Shown here piece after piece: positions 32,371 through 42,540 of a DNA stretch of 64,000 bases. Numbering within the stretch: position 1 is the first letter of the stretch; each line of letters begins with the position of its first letter. This DNA comes from Proruminimicrobium sp963666965 (GTDB lineage Bacteria; Elusimicrobiota; Endomicrobiia; Endomicrobiales; Endomicrobiaceae). Under the pieces are notes generated by a model. That model was given only the letters and a program-made list of their open reading frames with translations. It had not been told where the DNA came from and did no database searches. A program made the translations under genes and the position numbers. The stretch is from NCBI GenBank assembly GCA_963666965.1, contig OY762939.1, positions 186,001 to 250,000 on the forward strand, in the 5' to 3' direction.

Positions 32371-35300
32371 TTACTCTACAAAATACCACATACCTGACAT
32401 AGTCCTGTAAAGTTTTACTTTGCCCAAACCGTCAACTTTAACAGTCTCGGATACAGCCGATTTCTCTTTTCTTGTAACGTTTGAATCATAAATAGTGCCG
32501 GTAATTTCAACATCATAAGTGACAGTATAATCGGAAAGAGAAGAATACGAATCCATGCTGATTTTCATATTTGAAATTTCATATTTTATTGCGTCATAAA
32601 CGGTAAACATATTGCTGAAATAGCCTGCAAGATCGTCAAGCGTAGTGCCGTCTCCGGCGTTCCACGCATCCGAGATCATGCTCAATAAAGAACTTTCTCT
32701 TTTTGACTGATACGCATTTTTGAAATCGGAATAAAAACCCTGTATATTTTTAATATCTTCTCCTGAAATTTTTTGAACAAAAGTTTCTCTTAATCCGTAT
32801 AATTCTTTTGAAAAAGCATCATCTTTTATTTTGGAATCTGAATAATCTCTTACAAGAATTGTATAGTCATTTTGAAATAAAAACACCGCATCTTTTTTAT
32901 TGTTTATTGAACTTAATTTAGATTTCACTCCATCAAGTCTTGTTCTGAAAGGTTTTATGCTGTCTTCAATTATTTCTTTCTTATCTTCCTCAACAATTTG
33001 TTTAGTTATGAATTTTACTCTTTCTGCTATAATTGTTTTTATTTTTGCCCTTAAAGCGACATATCTTTTGCCCAGCTCAATATTTTGAAACTGCTCGTCA
33101 TTGCCGCTGTCAAGAAAAATATAAGAGCGCATCTGCACTCTTTCCATAAAAGTCGGTTCTCTGTCTTTCGGTTCTGACGGAATAATAACTGTTGCCGGCA
33201 CAAGTTTTGAAAGCTCCTGCATTTTTTGTCTATATGAGTCGGCTTTAATATCTACCGATGAAACTATTGATTCTGCCTGTGAAATATCTTTTGCCCATAT
33301 TGCTTTATTCATACCTCTTGAATAAAAATTTTGGTCAGTTGCAAATTTATAATCGGCTCCTGTTAACATATTGTTAACATAACCGGCCATATTGGGCATA
33401 TTGCTTTGTATAAAACTGTAAACTTTGAGTTTTTTAAGCGATGCCGTTGCTTCAACAATTTTTGGATGTTTCAAAAATTCCTGATGAGTGATATAGTGTG
33501 AAACTGCATCAGTTTTATTTGCAACGATATATCCGTCATTTTTCGGTTCAAATTCAGTTGCTTCATAATACAAATATCCTTTATCTGTATCTTTCGCACA
33601 GAAAACAGTCTGGCTTTGAGTCCATGCACGCCACTGCAAAGCCATCATTTCAAGAAAATCAACATCAGTCTGACGGTTTTCAACATCGGCATCAAGCTTT
33701 TTTTTGATATCGTCAAGTATTTTCTGTTCAGACGACGGGTTGTATGAGCCCCATGCCGATTTTAATTTTGAAATTGCTTCCTGAAATTTTGCAAGAGTTC
33801 TTGTTTCATCGGTTATCATATCTATAACGTCATCTTCCGGTATTTTAACAAGATCCCATGCATTTTTTAATTTTGTCAGTTCATTAATTTCATACTGAGG
33901 CAAAACATATTCTTTTAAAGGATAAAGAGCATATGAAAGCTGGTTTTTTTTCAAGTCTATAATTGACTGAACATGCCTTATAGTTTTTCCGGAATCGTTT
34001 ATTTTGCCCATACTGACATAAGTATTTTCGCTTATAAATTGTTTTGCTTTTTGTATTTTTGTAGGAATAACGGAAGAAATAGAATCCGGTGTAAATAAAT
34101 ATTCTTCATAGTTTGGAAGCTCTCTTAATCTGACTGTTCTTATATGGCTCGTTATTTGAAAAATAAAGGAATTAAACTGTCCGCTTGCACTGTATTTCTT
34201 AGATTGAAAATAAGTAAGTATTCCGTCAATTTTATCAACATCTCTTGAATGCAAATTTCCTTGCGCCGTGACAATATCGCCTATAATGCCATTTGCTTTT
34301 CTTGCGGCTCTTGAACATACAGTATAATAATAATCGGCTGAAATTTTTTCGGTATCAGGAGGCGGAATTTTTATTTCACTTACCATTTTACTGTTTTGCG
34401 CGACATAAGCGTCTGATATTGTTTTGTATTGTTGTTTCCAGTCGGAAGCATACTGCCAAGCTTTACTATAATCATTTGCCGTCAAAGCGGTTGTAACTGC
34501 ATCATAGGGAGGCGCCGGCACAGCAGAAGATAATCCTTTTATATGTCCGATCGCAGATGAATACAAATCAAATATTTGTTTTTCTAGAGGAATAACATCA
34601 GGCTCTTTTGCGTAAGGATCGGCAACTGAAACGGCAGAAGCTGTTTGTTTATCAAGAGTATCTACAAATTTTATTGCTCTTATATAAAGATCTTCAAAAG
34701 CCGTATTAAATTTCATATCGTCTATTATCAAAGCTTTAACCGCAAAAACATTGCTCTCTTTTGAAACCTGAAAAGCGAGGTCTCTGTTCTTTGATTCTGT
34801 CGCCTGGGCGAATTTTTTTTCAAGTTCGGCAAGTTTTGTTGCAAAAGTCGCCTGTTCTTTTTCTATCTCTTTTTTTCTTTTAAAATAAGCTACTACTTCG
34901 TCAAAACTTGCAAAAGCCTTTCCTACCTGTGCGTTAAACTTGTCAAATTCCGCTTTTTGCTGTAAAAGACGTGTCTGGCGCCAGTTTACAACAACCTGTT
35001 TATTTAAATCTGTCAGTAATGAATTTATCCAGCCTCTTGATTTATTTTTAAATGACTGAAGTTCGGCAAGCTCGTCTTCTTTGGCTGCATCTTCAACGCC
35101 GAGAAGATAATACCAAAATTTTTGCGTTGTTGAAGCTTCGGGAAAATCTTCACCTAAAACTTTTTTTACGTAACTTTTAACAAGTTCCCTTGTTGAAGAG
35201 TCTGTTATTAAATATTTGTCGTAAAAATAAGTTACGGAAGTTGAATTTACGGGAATAAGAGGAGGACTGTCGGGACCCGAACTTACTCCCATAAGGCGCC

Positions 35301-35805
35301 TGTCATAATTTACTATACCGTACAACTGCTCTATATCTAAAGCTGCTTTTGTTTCAAGCACAAGTTTATGCGATTCGTATGTAAGCTTAACTGCTTCCCA
35401 CGTAAGATTAACTACGGGATGATTTACAAGCCCGACCATTGTATCAACAGTACCTATGAGAGCATCATCATAATTACCGGCACCTACGGCAGCAGAAACT
35501 TCGGCAACTTTATCAAGTACAAGTTTTATTTTAAGTATATCATCTTTAAGATTTGTAAAAGCTTCCGGATCGCCGTTTAGTAAAAATTCTTCGCCTTTTC
35601 CGAGCAGATCCCATAAAACATCGTATGTTTCTAATTTTTTAAGACCTTCAACGGCGCTTTTTTTCTCTAAAGAATAGGTGGCAAAACCCATCCCGTAAGT
35701 AGCGACTTTACTGAAATCCGAAGATTTTGTAAGTATTGATCCGGCATTAATATTTGATGCAAAAAAAACAATACTTAAAACTAAACAAAGTGCTTTTTTG
35801 CCCAT
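32371..35805 (-). CDS. Large exported helical protein, C-terminal NTF2-like region
   Basis: 1144 residues. A signal peptide (MGKKALCLVLSIVFFASNINA) is followed by long helical, K/E/Q-rich sequence, with coiled coil near residues 300-350 (KRKKEIEKEQATFATKLAELEKKF). The last ~110 residues become beta-rich (YTVTYDVEITGTIYD..GKVKLYRTMSGMWYFVE) after a short helix, resembling an NTF2/SnoaL-like domain. I recognise no enzyme motif. It is the last of three co-directional genes for exported proteins, 14 bp after the previous stop. Probably periplasmic or surface-located; role unknown. Confidence 0.65.
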   Translation of the reverse strand: MGKKALCLVLSIVFFASNINAGSILTKSSDFSKVATYGMGFATYSLEKKSAVEGLKKLETYDVLWDLLGKGEEFLLNGDPEAFTNLKDDILKIKLVLDKVAEVSAAVGAGNYDDALIGTVDTMVGLVNHPVVNLTWEAVKLTYESHKLVLETKAALDIEQLYGIVNYDRRLMGVSSGPDSPPLIPVNSTSVTYFYDKYLITDSSTRELVKSYVKKVLGEDFPEASTTQKFWYYLLGVEDAAKEDELAELQSFKNKSRGWINSLLTDLNKQVVVNWRQTRLLQQKAEFDKFNAQVGKAFASFDEVVAYFKRKKEIEKEQATFATKLAELEKKFAQATESKNRDLAFQVSKESNVFAVKALIIDDMKFNTAFEDLYIRAIKFVDTLDKQTASAVSVADPYAKEPDVIPLEKQIFDLYSSAIGHIKGLSSAVPAPPYDAVTTALTANDYSKAWQYASDWKQQYKTISDAYVAQNSKMVSEIKIPPPDTEKISADYYYTVCSRAARKANGIIGDIVTAQGNLHSRDVDKIDGILTYFQSKKYSASGQFNSFIFQITSHIRTVRLRELPNYEEYLFTPDSISSVIPTKIQKAKQFISENTYVSMGKINDSGKTIRHVQSIIDLKKNQLSYALYPLKEYVLPQYEINELTKLKNAWDLVKIPEDDVIDMITDETRTLAKFQEAISKLKSAWGSYNPSSEQKILDDIKKKLDADVENRQTDVDFLEMMALQWRAWTQSQTVFCAKDTDKGYLYYEATEFEPKNDGYIVANKTDAVSHYITHQEFLKHPKIVEATASLKKLKVYSFIQSNMPNMAGYVNNMLTGADYKFATDQNFYSRGMNKAIWAKDISQAESIVSSVDIKADSYRQKMQELSKLVPATVIIPSEPKDREPTFMERVQMRSYIFLDSGNDEQFQNIELGKRYVALRAKIKTIIAERVKFITKQIVEEDKKEIIEDSIKPFRTRLDGVKSKLSSINNKKDAVFLFQNDYTILVRDYSDSKIKDDAFSKELYGLRETFVQKISGEDIKNIQGFYSDFKNAYQSKRESSLLSMISDAWNAGDGTTLDDLAGYFSNMFTVYDAIKYEISNMKISMDSYSSLSDYTVTYDVEITGTIYDSNVTRKEKSAVSETVKVDGLGKVKLYRTMSGMWYFVE

Positions 35806-35819
35806 TTAAGCCTCTGCTA

Positions 35820-37094
35820 TTATTTTTTATATTTATAATCAATAATTACGCCCACACCCACAAAACTTTTAAACTCAAGTAAAACTTTACCTCTTGCTCC
35901 GAAGTCAATAGCCCAAACTTCTCCTAAAGTTACATTTATCATACCGCCCGGATCAACAACATACCCGCTTGAAGGAATAGGAGTTGAACTCAAACTTGTT
36001 CCGGAAGGAAGCTGTTGAACCGGAGCTGTTCCCGGATTTAAATGGAGGCCTGACCCTATGTTTAGCACCATATAACCGGCGCTGTCATATTCTTCATTTT
36101 CAAAATCATATGTTGAATTAACCGGATTTAAATGCTGAAAATTTAGAGTAATTGTTTTAATTTCGGCTGAATCTCCTCCGTCTTCATTAAAAGATTCATT
36201 AAAAGGAACAACTTTAATTGTTCCGTCATACCCAACAACAAGAGTATCATCATTCGAATTTTGGTTTATTACTCCTGTTGCTATTTCAGATGCATCAGAC
36301 AAACCGAACATCAAAGGATGTTTCATACTGAAAAGTTTCAACTTCCCGTCTTCGTTTTTTAAAACAAGTTCAGTCATACCTTTGTCGGTAAAAGTCTGGC
36401 CTGTTTTTGTAGAAATTACAGAACGGTTATACTGAAAAGAAACAAAAATTTTACCGTCTGAAACCTGCGAAATATTATTTATAAAGTGATCTATTTTAAT
36501 ATAATCAAACAAAATAAAATCTCTTCTGACCGCAGAATCAAGAATATCCGAACCCGGAATAAATTTGTCGCTCACAAGAGTCATAAATGATACAAGATTT
36601 TCTGTCTGGTATGCCCTGAAAAGTTTATCAAGCGTTTCTCTTACAAGTGCCGATATATCCTGACTTGAAAAAGTTATCTGCACATAAGTCTTTTCAATAT
36701 CATTTGTTTTACCGGTAGTATCTATAGCCTTTAAATAAAAATCGTACGTTTTTGAAGTATCGGCATAAAATTTATATTCAAAACTTCCGGTATCGCTGAG
36801 AGTTGCTTTCTGCCAGGTTTCTTTGTTATCAAGAGAAACCATAACAGCCCCTATTTTAGATTTTTTAACGGATGCTTTTCCGTTTATAGTAATTTCATTA
36901 CTTTTCGGAAGAGAATCTTTAAAAAATACGGCTTTACCGTTCATATCTTCATAAGAAATTTTATTGATATGCATATAATTTAAAGAAACTTCATCCGAAG
37001 ATTTTCCGAATATCCACCATTTTGCCTGAACCTGCCCGACAGAAGCAAAAAGCGCCAATGTCATAAACAAAATTAAAATCGTAAATTTTTTCAT
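35820..37094 (-). CDS. Exported protein with Ig-like and NTF2-like regions
   Basis: 424 residues. Signal peptide MKKFTILILFMTLALFASVGQVQA. Residues ~45-145 look like an Ig/FlgD-type fold (ITINGKASVKKSKIGAVMVSLDNKETWQKATLSDTG). Residues ~150-270 look NTF2-like (VRETLDKLFRAYQTENLVSFMTLVSDKFIPG ... GKLKLFSMKHP). The rest is beta-rich. Lies between the barrel protein (20 bp) and the large helical protein (14 bp), so the three are likely one operon with a shared envelope role. No catalytic motif seen. Confidence 0.65.
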   Translation of the reverse strand: MKKFTILILFMTLALFASVGQVQAKWWIFGKSSDEVSLNYMHINKISYEDMNGKAVFFKDSLPKSNEITINGKASVKKSKIGAVMVSLDNKETWQKATLSDTGSFEYKFYADTSKTYDFYLKAIDTTGKTNDIEKTYVQITFSSQDISALVRETLDKLFRAYQTENLVSFMTLVSDKFIPGSDILDSAVRRDFILFDYIKIDHFINNISQVSDGKIFVSFQYNRSVISTKTGQTFTDKGMTELVLKNEDGKLKLFSMKHPLMFGLSDASEIATGVINQNSNDDTLVVGYDGTIKVVPFNESFNEDGGDSAEIKTITLNFQHLNPVNSTYDFENEEYDSAGYMVLNIGSGLHLNPGTAPVQQLPSGTSLSSTPIPSSGYVVDPGGMINVTLGEVWAIDFGARGKVLLEFKSFVGVGVIIDYKYKK

Positions 37095-37114
37095 ATTTTA
37101 TCCCCCGTATTTCC

Positions 37115-38836
37115 TTATATTTTAAAATCCAAAGGGAAACTTATCCCCATTGAAAAACTTTTTTCGTTAAAGCTTCTTGTTTCAGTCTGAAAAGCAAAAT
37201 CGTTCATCATCGCTCTTGCAAAAAGAGTGCAGTCTTTAATTCCGAAAAATACGTCCGGTCTGTAATAAATTCCGGCATTTAAGAAAAGACTGTCTGCATC
37301 ATCACCTGCCGATGCTTTAAGCACATTTTGTCCGAATTTAAAATTTGAAGAAAGTTTTGAATCCGGCAGATCAACTCCGAGTGAAAGAGAATATTCAAAA
37401 ATTTTATCGGTAGTATTATTTATGTGGTCGTCAATGTAATTACTTGAAGCATTAAGAGAAGGTTTTAAAACCACTTTCTCAAAACTTTTTCTTGTGCTTA
37501 CTGAAAGTCTGCCTGAATAATCTAAAGTTTCTCTTGTGTTTTTATCAACGTTATAAGAAGTAAACCCGGCTCCCGCATCAACATCAAGTCCGATAAATCT
37601 GTCTCTGTATCCTAAATCGGTAAAATAATCGGAACTGTTATTTGCAGACGAATTCTTCTGGTCTAACTTAATATTGATGTTTAAATTTGAATATTTTCTG
37701 TCAAAAATCCTTTTTATATTTACTCCTATTTCAGGTTTATAATTATTTGTACTGTTTGAAGTATCGTTTAAACTGTTTCTGTACCACGTAAATCTTGAAT
37801 CAAAAGTTGTATTGGGAGTATATTTATATCTCCATCTTGCAGATGCTCTTTCTCTGTCTTTTATTGATGAACCCAGCAAACTTTCAAATTCAGGATTTAC
37901 TCTTTCATAACCTAAAACAACTCTGCTCGGATCTTCGTCGCCGACTATTTCAAGTTTAAAAGCGTTTCCGTTATAAGATGTTTTTGTTGCGGTTGAATTT
38001 GATTCAAGTTCCGTCTGCGACATTGCAAATTCTCCGCTGATGGACAATCCGGGTATCGGTCTGTATTCTCCGTCTAAACTGTACAAAGTATTGTTATACA
38101 AAGGATCCGTATCTGTAATTCTTTGGCTGTCATCGGATTTTAAAGCAGTGACGCCGAATTTAAGAGTATCCGTTAATTCCTGTTTTATGTTTGCTCCGTA
38201 AGCCGTGCGGTTAATTGATTGTGCTTTAGCATCTTTAAACCAGCTTTCCCATCTCGGATATGCGCTTCCGAAAACAGCTGATATCTCGGGAGTTTTGGTT
38301 GAACTATTTTTGTATTTGTAGGAAACTCCTTTCAAAGCAGTATTTAAAGAATACTGTGAAAATGCTTCATATATATCGCCCATGTTTAAAAAATTATTCT
38401 TATATTCAAGCCTTGCCTGTAATGATGTAAGCGCTACAAATATCGGGTCCACTCTTTCGTCGTTAGTTGCTCTTCCTGAAACGTTTAACTGATATTTTAA
38501 ATCGCTTTTACTGCCTCTTACGTTAATTCCTAAATTTTCAAAATGTCTTACACCTTCCGACAGTGAAGAACTTGCCTTTCCCGGTCCGGTAATATCGTTA
38601 TAGCTTACCTGACCGCCGAAATTAATTCTTACATCTGTTGTTTTAGCCGACTGTTCCTGTGTTGGCGGTAAATCTGTTGCTAACGTTAACGGAACTGCTA
38701 AATTAATTAAATCATTGCTTGTTGAATTTGTTGTTGTGGTTGAATTTACTACTGAAGATGAATCCTGCGAGAAAACCGATACTGCGAATGAAAAAACAAT
38801 CATTAACGCAAAAATAATTTTGTATTTTTGTACCAT
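37115..38836 (-). CDS. Predicted outer-membrane beta-barrel protein
   Basis: About 573 residues. After a signal peptide (IIFALMIVFSFAVSVFS) comes a Ser/Thr/Asn-rich linker and then alternating strands of the outer-membrane barrel type (KYQLNVSGR, LSLGVDLPDSKLSSNFKFGQN), ending in a strand SMGISFPLDFKI. The start is the ATG 38834-38836, 5 nt after GGGG; a GTG two codons earlier overlaps the site. First gene of the three-gene envelope operon. Pore, receptor or assembly role cannot be decided. Confidence 0.7.
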   Translation of the reverse strand: MVQKYKIIFALMIVFSFAVSVFSQDSSSVVNSTTTTNSTSNDLINLAVPLTLATDLPPTQEQSAKTTDVRINFGGQVSYNDITGPGKASSSLSEGVRHFENLGINVRGSKSDLKYQLNVSGRATNDERVDPIFVALTSLQARLEYKNNFLNMGDIYEAFSQYSLNTALKGVSYKYKNSSTKTPEISAVFGSAYPRWESWFKDAKAQSINRTAYGANIKQELTDTLKFGVTALKSDDSQRITDTDPLYNNTLYSLDGEYRPIPGLSISGEFAMSQTELESNSTATKTSYNGNAFKLEIVGDEDPSRVVLGYERVNPEFESLLGSSIKDRERASARWRYKYTPNTTFDSRFTWYRNSLNDTSNSTNNYKPEIGVNIKRIFDRKYSNLNINIKLDQKNSSANNSSDYFTDLGYRDRFIGLDVDAGAGFTSYNVDKNTRETLDYSGRLSVSTRKSFEKVVLKPSLNASSNYIDDHINNTTDKIFEYSLSLGVDLPDSKLSSNFKFGQNVLKASAGDDADSLFLNAGIYYRPDVFFGIKDCTLFARAMMNDFAFQTETRSFNEKSFSMGISFPLDFKI

Positions 38837-38922
38837 ATCCACCCCTCTCCGATTAAATGATCTGTCTATATAAGAACCTTTGGAATTATAGCATTTTTAA
38901 AAAATTTTTTGTAACTAAAAAA

Positions 38923-39810
38923 TCAAAAAAGAGATAATTGTTGAGGTAAATGTTCTAACTCTTCATTAACAAAAATTTTTCTTTTATTTTTTAAAGGATA
39001 CTTCATTCTCAGTTGCTTTGATTTCTCTTTAAACTGCATTCTGTACTCTTTATCAATGAAATAATTTTTATACAGACCGAAAATTTTACCGTAAAGATGA
39101 GGAAGTTTATTTTTTACAAATTCAAAAAATACAATTCTTGTTTGTCCGCGAAGGTTCAAAAGCTCAGTAATAACATAACATGCTCCGCATTTTTGAGCAT
39201 TCATAAATAATCCGTCGAGGTTTTGATAAGTATCTGTTAAATACGGAATTATCGGCATCATGTGAACGCCTGTTGAAGCGTTTGTTTTAGAAAATTCTTT
39301 TAAAACATTAAATTTTTCGATTGCAGTTGCGGTATTCGGCTCTATAAGTTCTCTGACTGTTTCGTTAACGGTTGTAATAGTGCAGGCAATATTTACGGAA
39401 GTTACTTTTGATAATTCATCAATCAAATCATAATCTCTTAATATTAATTTTGATTTTGTGGAAATTGTAACGGGTGTTTTATATTTTATAAGTACTTTTA
39501 AAATTTCCGGCATCAACTTATATTTTTCTTCGGCAGGCTGGTAACTGTCGGTTACTCCGCCGAGATTTATAACTTCTTTTTTCCATGTTCTGCTTCTTAA
39601 CTGTTTTTCCAAACTCTCTGCAATATTTGTTTTAACAAAAATTTCATCAAAAAAATTAACTGAATTCATATATTTGTGGGAATATAAAGCAAAACAATAT
39701 TTGCAGTGATGTCCGCATCCTCTGTAAATATTTAAATCCCACCCGTAAGGTAAAAAACTTGTGATTTTATTACACGCCGTTTTGCAGGTTATTTCATTGT
39801 ATTTTGTCAT
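38923..39810 (-). CDS. SPL-like radical SAM protein (2)
   Basis: A 295-residue relative of the protein at 24224. WDLNIYRGCGHHCKYCFALYSH supplies the CxxxCxxC motif (C32, C36, C39), with GGVTDSYQPAEEKY and TISTKSKLILRD as family features. These SplB-like proteins are widespread outside spore formers and their substrate is unknown. It stands alone, between the exported-protein operon and an AGCTT repeat cluster. Confidence 0.82.
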   Translation of the reverse strand: MTKYNEITCKTACNKITSFLPYGWDLNIYRGCGHHCKYCFALYSHKYMNSVNFFDEIFVKTNIAESLEKQLRSRTWKKEVINLGGVTDSYQPAEEKYKLMPEILKVLIKYKTPVTISTKSKLILRDYDLIDELSKVTSVNIACTITTVNETVRELIEPNTATAIEKFNVLKEFSKTNASTGVHMMPIIPYLTDTYQNLDGLFMNAQKCGACYVITELLNLRGQTRIVFFEFVKNKLPHLYGKIFGLYKNYFIDKEYRMQFKEKSKQLRMKYPLKNKRKIFVNEELEHLPQQLSLF

Positions 39811-39856
39811 GCCCGCATTATACCATACAGATGTATTGAAAGCAAGATAAACATCG

Positions 39857-40009
39857 GAAGCTGGGAAGTTTGGAGGCTTGGCAGCTTGGCAAAAACATAT
39901 TTAGAATTTACAGTTACTAAACTTCCAAACTTCTTAGATTCTCAGCTTCTATCATTAAAGAGTTGTTGCCGTTACTAAGCTTCCGAGCTGCTAAACTTCC
40001 CAACTTCTA
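39857..40009. repeat. Three AGCTT arrays after trpA
   Basis: Arrays at 39857-39890, 39917-39950 and 39975-40009 built from words such as GGAAGCTGGGAAGTTTGG, AGCTTCCGAGCTGC and CCCAACTTCTATA. The last word reaches into the trpA stop codon (reverse TAG at 40007-40009). No gene is present in 39811-40006. Confidence 0.75.
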
Positions 40010-40774
40010 TATTGCGGACTTCATATTTTTGACATACTCGTAAAGATGTTTCCCCGCCTCATCCCCATACTTTTCAATTATTTTAACAATCGCACTGCCC
40101 ACAATAACTCCGTCGGCAATCTTTCCCATTTCTTTAGCCTGTTCGGGCGTGCTTATCCCAAACCCTATGGCAGCGGGAGTTGAAGTCGCTGATTTTATTG
40201 ATTTTAAAATTGAATTTAAATCAGTAGTTATCTCGCTTCTTACGCCTGTCACTCCCATAGACGATACGACGTATACAAAACCTTTCGCCTGTGAAGCAAT
40301 TTCTTTTATACGTTGATCGGAAGTAGGGGCAATCATTGATATTATGTCAACACCGTATTTTTCTGCAACTGCCGAACATTCGGATTTTTCATTGTAAGGC
40401 ATATCCGGAATAATAATTCCGTCAACTCCCGTTTCGGAACACGCTTTAAAAAATCTGTCAAACCCGTATTTGAAAACAGGATTAAGATAAGTAAGAAAAA
40501 CAAGCGGAACATCTGTTTTTTTACGGACTGATTTTACAAGTTCAAAAACTTTATCCGTAGTAGTTCCGGCATTTAAAGCTCTGACATTTGCAGACTGTAT
40601 GACCGGCCCTTCTGCTATCGGATCTGAAAAAGGAATCCCTATTTCAATTAAATCGGCTCCCGCTTTTGCCATTTCAATTATAAATTCTTCCGTTTTTTCT
40701 ATTGACGGATCGCCCGCCGTTAAAAAAGCTATGAAAGCTTTTTTGTTTTTAAAAGCGTTTTTTATTTTACTCAT
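40007..40774 (-). CDS. trpA: Tryptophan synthase alpha chain
   Basis: Splits indole-glycerol phosphate to indole, passed to TrpB. 255 residues of TIM barrel: IAFLTAGDPSIEKT, DLIEIGIPFSDPIAEGPVIQ (acidic catalytic residues), FVYVVSSMGVTGVR and GFGISTPEQAKE. Overlaps trpB by 8 bases; last gene of trpEGDCFBA. Its stop codon lies in repeat sequence. Confidence 0.97.
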   Translation of the reverse strand: MSKIKNAFKNKKAFIAFLTAGDPSIEKTEEFIIEMAKAGADLIEIGIPFSDPIAEGPVIQSANVRALNAGTTTDKVFELVKSVRKKTDVPLVFLTYLNPVFKYGFDRFFKACSETGVDGIIIPDMPYNEKSECSAVAEKYGVDIISMIAPTSDQRIKEIASQAKGFVYVVSSMGVTGVRSEITTDLNSILKSIKSATSTPAAIGFGISTPEQAKEMGKIADGVIVGSAIVKIIEKYGDEAGKHLYEYVKNMKSAI

Positions 40775-41951
40775 TTATATTTCTCCCTCTGTAATTTGCT
40801 ATTGAAGCGACATCCTTATCGCCGCGGCCCGAAAGACAGATTATTATTACCTCGTCTTTTTTCATTTTCGGTGCCTGTTTCTGTACATAAGAAATTGCAT
40901 GCGCGCTTTCAATAGCGCATATAATGCCTTCCGTTCTTGCAAGATATTCAAAAGCCTGTACGGCTTCTTCGTCTGTTACCGGAACATATTGCGCTCTTTT
41001 TGTTTCGTAAAGATAAGCGTGTTCAGGCCCTATTCCGGGATAATCAAGGCCTGCGGAAATTGAATAAACAGGTGCAATCTGCCCGTATTCATCCTGACAG
41101 AATAATGATTTCATGCCGTGAAATATACCGAGAGACCCTTTTGCGATTGAAGCAGCATGTTTATCCGTTTCAATACCGTGTCCGGCCGCTTCGCATCCGA
41201 CAAGTTTTACTGACTTATCGTTTATAAAATTATAAAACATGCCCATCGCATTGCTTCCTCCGCCGACGCAAGCCGTAACCAAATCAGGAAGTTTGCCTTC
41301 AATTTTAAGAATCTGTTCTCTCGCCTCTTTGCTTATTACGCTCTGAAAATCTCTGACTATCATTGGGAAAGGATGCGGGCCCATTACAGAACCGAGCACA
41401 TAATGAGTATCAAAAACTCTTGTCGTCCATTCGCGGAAAGTTTCATTAACGGCGTCTTTTAAAGTCATCGTGCCGCTTGTTACTGAATGTACTTTTGCTC
41501 CAAGCAGTTCCATTCTGTAAACGTTAAGAGCCTGCCTTTTTACGTCTTCTTTGCCCATAAATATTTCACATTCAAGGCCGAGAAGAGCTGCGGCAGTCGC
41601 CGTTGCAACTCCGTGCTGGCCGGCGCCTGTTTCGGCGATAACTCTGGTTTTACCCATCTTTTGTGCAAGAAGAGCCTGCCCCAATACATTATTGATTTTA
41701 TGCGAACCTGTATGATTTAAATCTTCGCGCTTTAAATAAATTTTTGCGCCGCCCAAATCTTTCGTCATTTTTTCGGCATAATAAAGAAGCGACGGTCTTC
41801 CCGCATAATTATTTAAAAGGTCATTTAATTCGTTTATAAAATTTTTATCTTTTTTAAAAAATTCATATTGTTTTTCAAGTTCAATAAGTTCGTTCATCAA
41901 AGTTTCCGGAACATACTGTCCTCCATAAATACCGTATCTTTTTTCAGACAT
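40767..41951 (-). CDS. trpB: Tryptophan synthase beta chain
   Basis: PLP enzyme joining indole and serine. 394 residues, the TrpB1 type: YGIYGGQYVPETLM, PLP lysine in NHTGSHKINNVLGQ, ETGAGQHGVATA, CVGGGSNAMGMF and SAGLDYPGIGPEHA. Overlaps trpF and trpA by 8 bases each, suggesting coupled translation. Confidence 0.97.
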   Translation of the reverse strand: MSEKRYGIYGGQYVPETLMNELIELEKQYEFFKKDKNFINELNDLLNNYAGRPSLLYYAEKMTKDLGGAKIYLKREDLNHTGSHKINNVLGQALLAQKMGKTRVIAETGAGQHGVATATAAALLGLECEIFMGKEDVKRQALNVYRMELLGAKVHSVTSGTMTLKDAVNETFREWTTRVFDTHYVLGSVMGPHPFPMIVRDFQSVISKEAREQILKIEGKLPDLVTACVGGGSNAMGMFYNFINDKSVKLVGCEAAGHGIETDKHAASIAKGSLGIFHGMKSLFCQDEYGQIAPVYSISAGLDYPGIGPEHAYLYETKRAQYVPVTDEEAVQAFEYLARTEGIICAIESAHAISYVQKQAPKMKKDEVIIICLSGRGDKDVASIANYRGRNINE

Positions 41952-42540
41952 TTTTTATTCTCCTGACTATATTTAATATTTTTTCTTTATCTTTGAAACC
42001 GTCCGTTTCAACGCCTGAACTTAAATCAACTCCAAACGGTTTAACCTGCTTTACTGCTTCGTCTATATTTTCAATATTTAATCCGCCGGCAAGGAAAAAA
42101 TCTCTTTTCATTTCAGGCAACAGACGCCAGCTGAAAGTTTTTCCGCTTCCTGTTCCAGAGTCAAAAAGAATAAAATCAGCGGAACTGTTTTTTATTTTTT
42201 CAAAATCGGGATTTTTTAAAACATTTACGGCTTTTATTATTTTTACCGCACATTTTTCACGAAGTTCTTTTATATATTCTTCCGTCTCATTTCCGTGCAG
42301 CTGCGCCATTGATATTACTTTCAAATCAAAAAGTTCTTTAATTTCTGAAATGTCTGCATCCATAAAAACGCCTACGCTTATAATTTCAGGTTTTAGATTT
42401 TTTCTGAAATTTTGCGCCTGTTCTTTTGTTACCTGTCTTCTGCTTTTTGCAAAAACAAAACCGGCGTAATCAGGCATAGCCTCGTTTACATAATCAATAT
42501 CGCAGTCTCTGAACAATCCGCAGATTTTAATTTTTGTCAT
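41944..42540 (-). CDS. trpF: Phosphoribosylanthranilate isomerase
   Basis: A 198-residue TIM barrel converting PRA to CdRP. Signatures: KICGLFRDCDID (catalytic Cys), GFVFAKSRRQVT, QLHGNE, LFDSGTGSGKTFSW (catalytic Asp) and FLAGGLNIEN, ending VDLSSGVETDGFKD. Overlaps trpC by 4 bases. Not fused to trpC. Confidence 0.95.
   Translation of the reverse strand: MTKIKICGLFRDCDIDYVNEAMPDYAGFVFAKSRRQVTKEQAQNFRKNLKPEIISVGVFMDADISEIKELFDLKVISMAQLHGNETEEYIKELREKCAVKIIKAVNVLKNPDFEKIKNSSADFILFDSGTGSGKTFSWRLLPEMKRDFFLAGGLNIENIDEAVKQVKPFGVDLSSGVETDGFKDKEKILNIVRRIKNV

Noticed and set aside
39857..40009. CRISPR array
   Set aside because: The AGCTT words are short, degenerate and tandem without regular unique spacers, and no cas genes are present; the Cas4-like nuclease at 8575 is far away.
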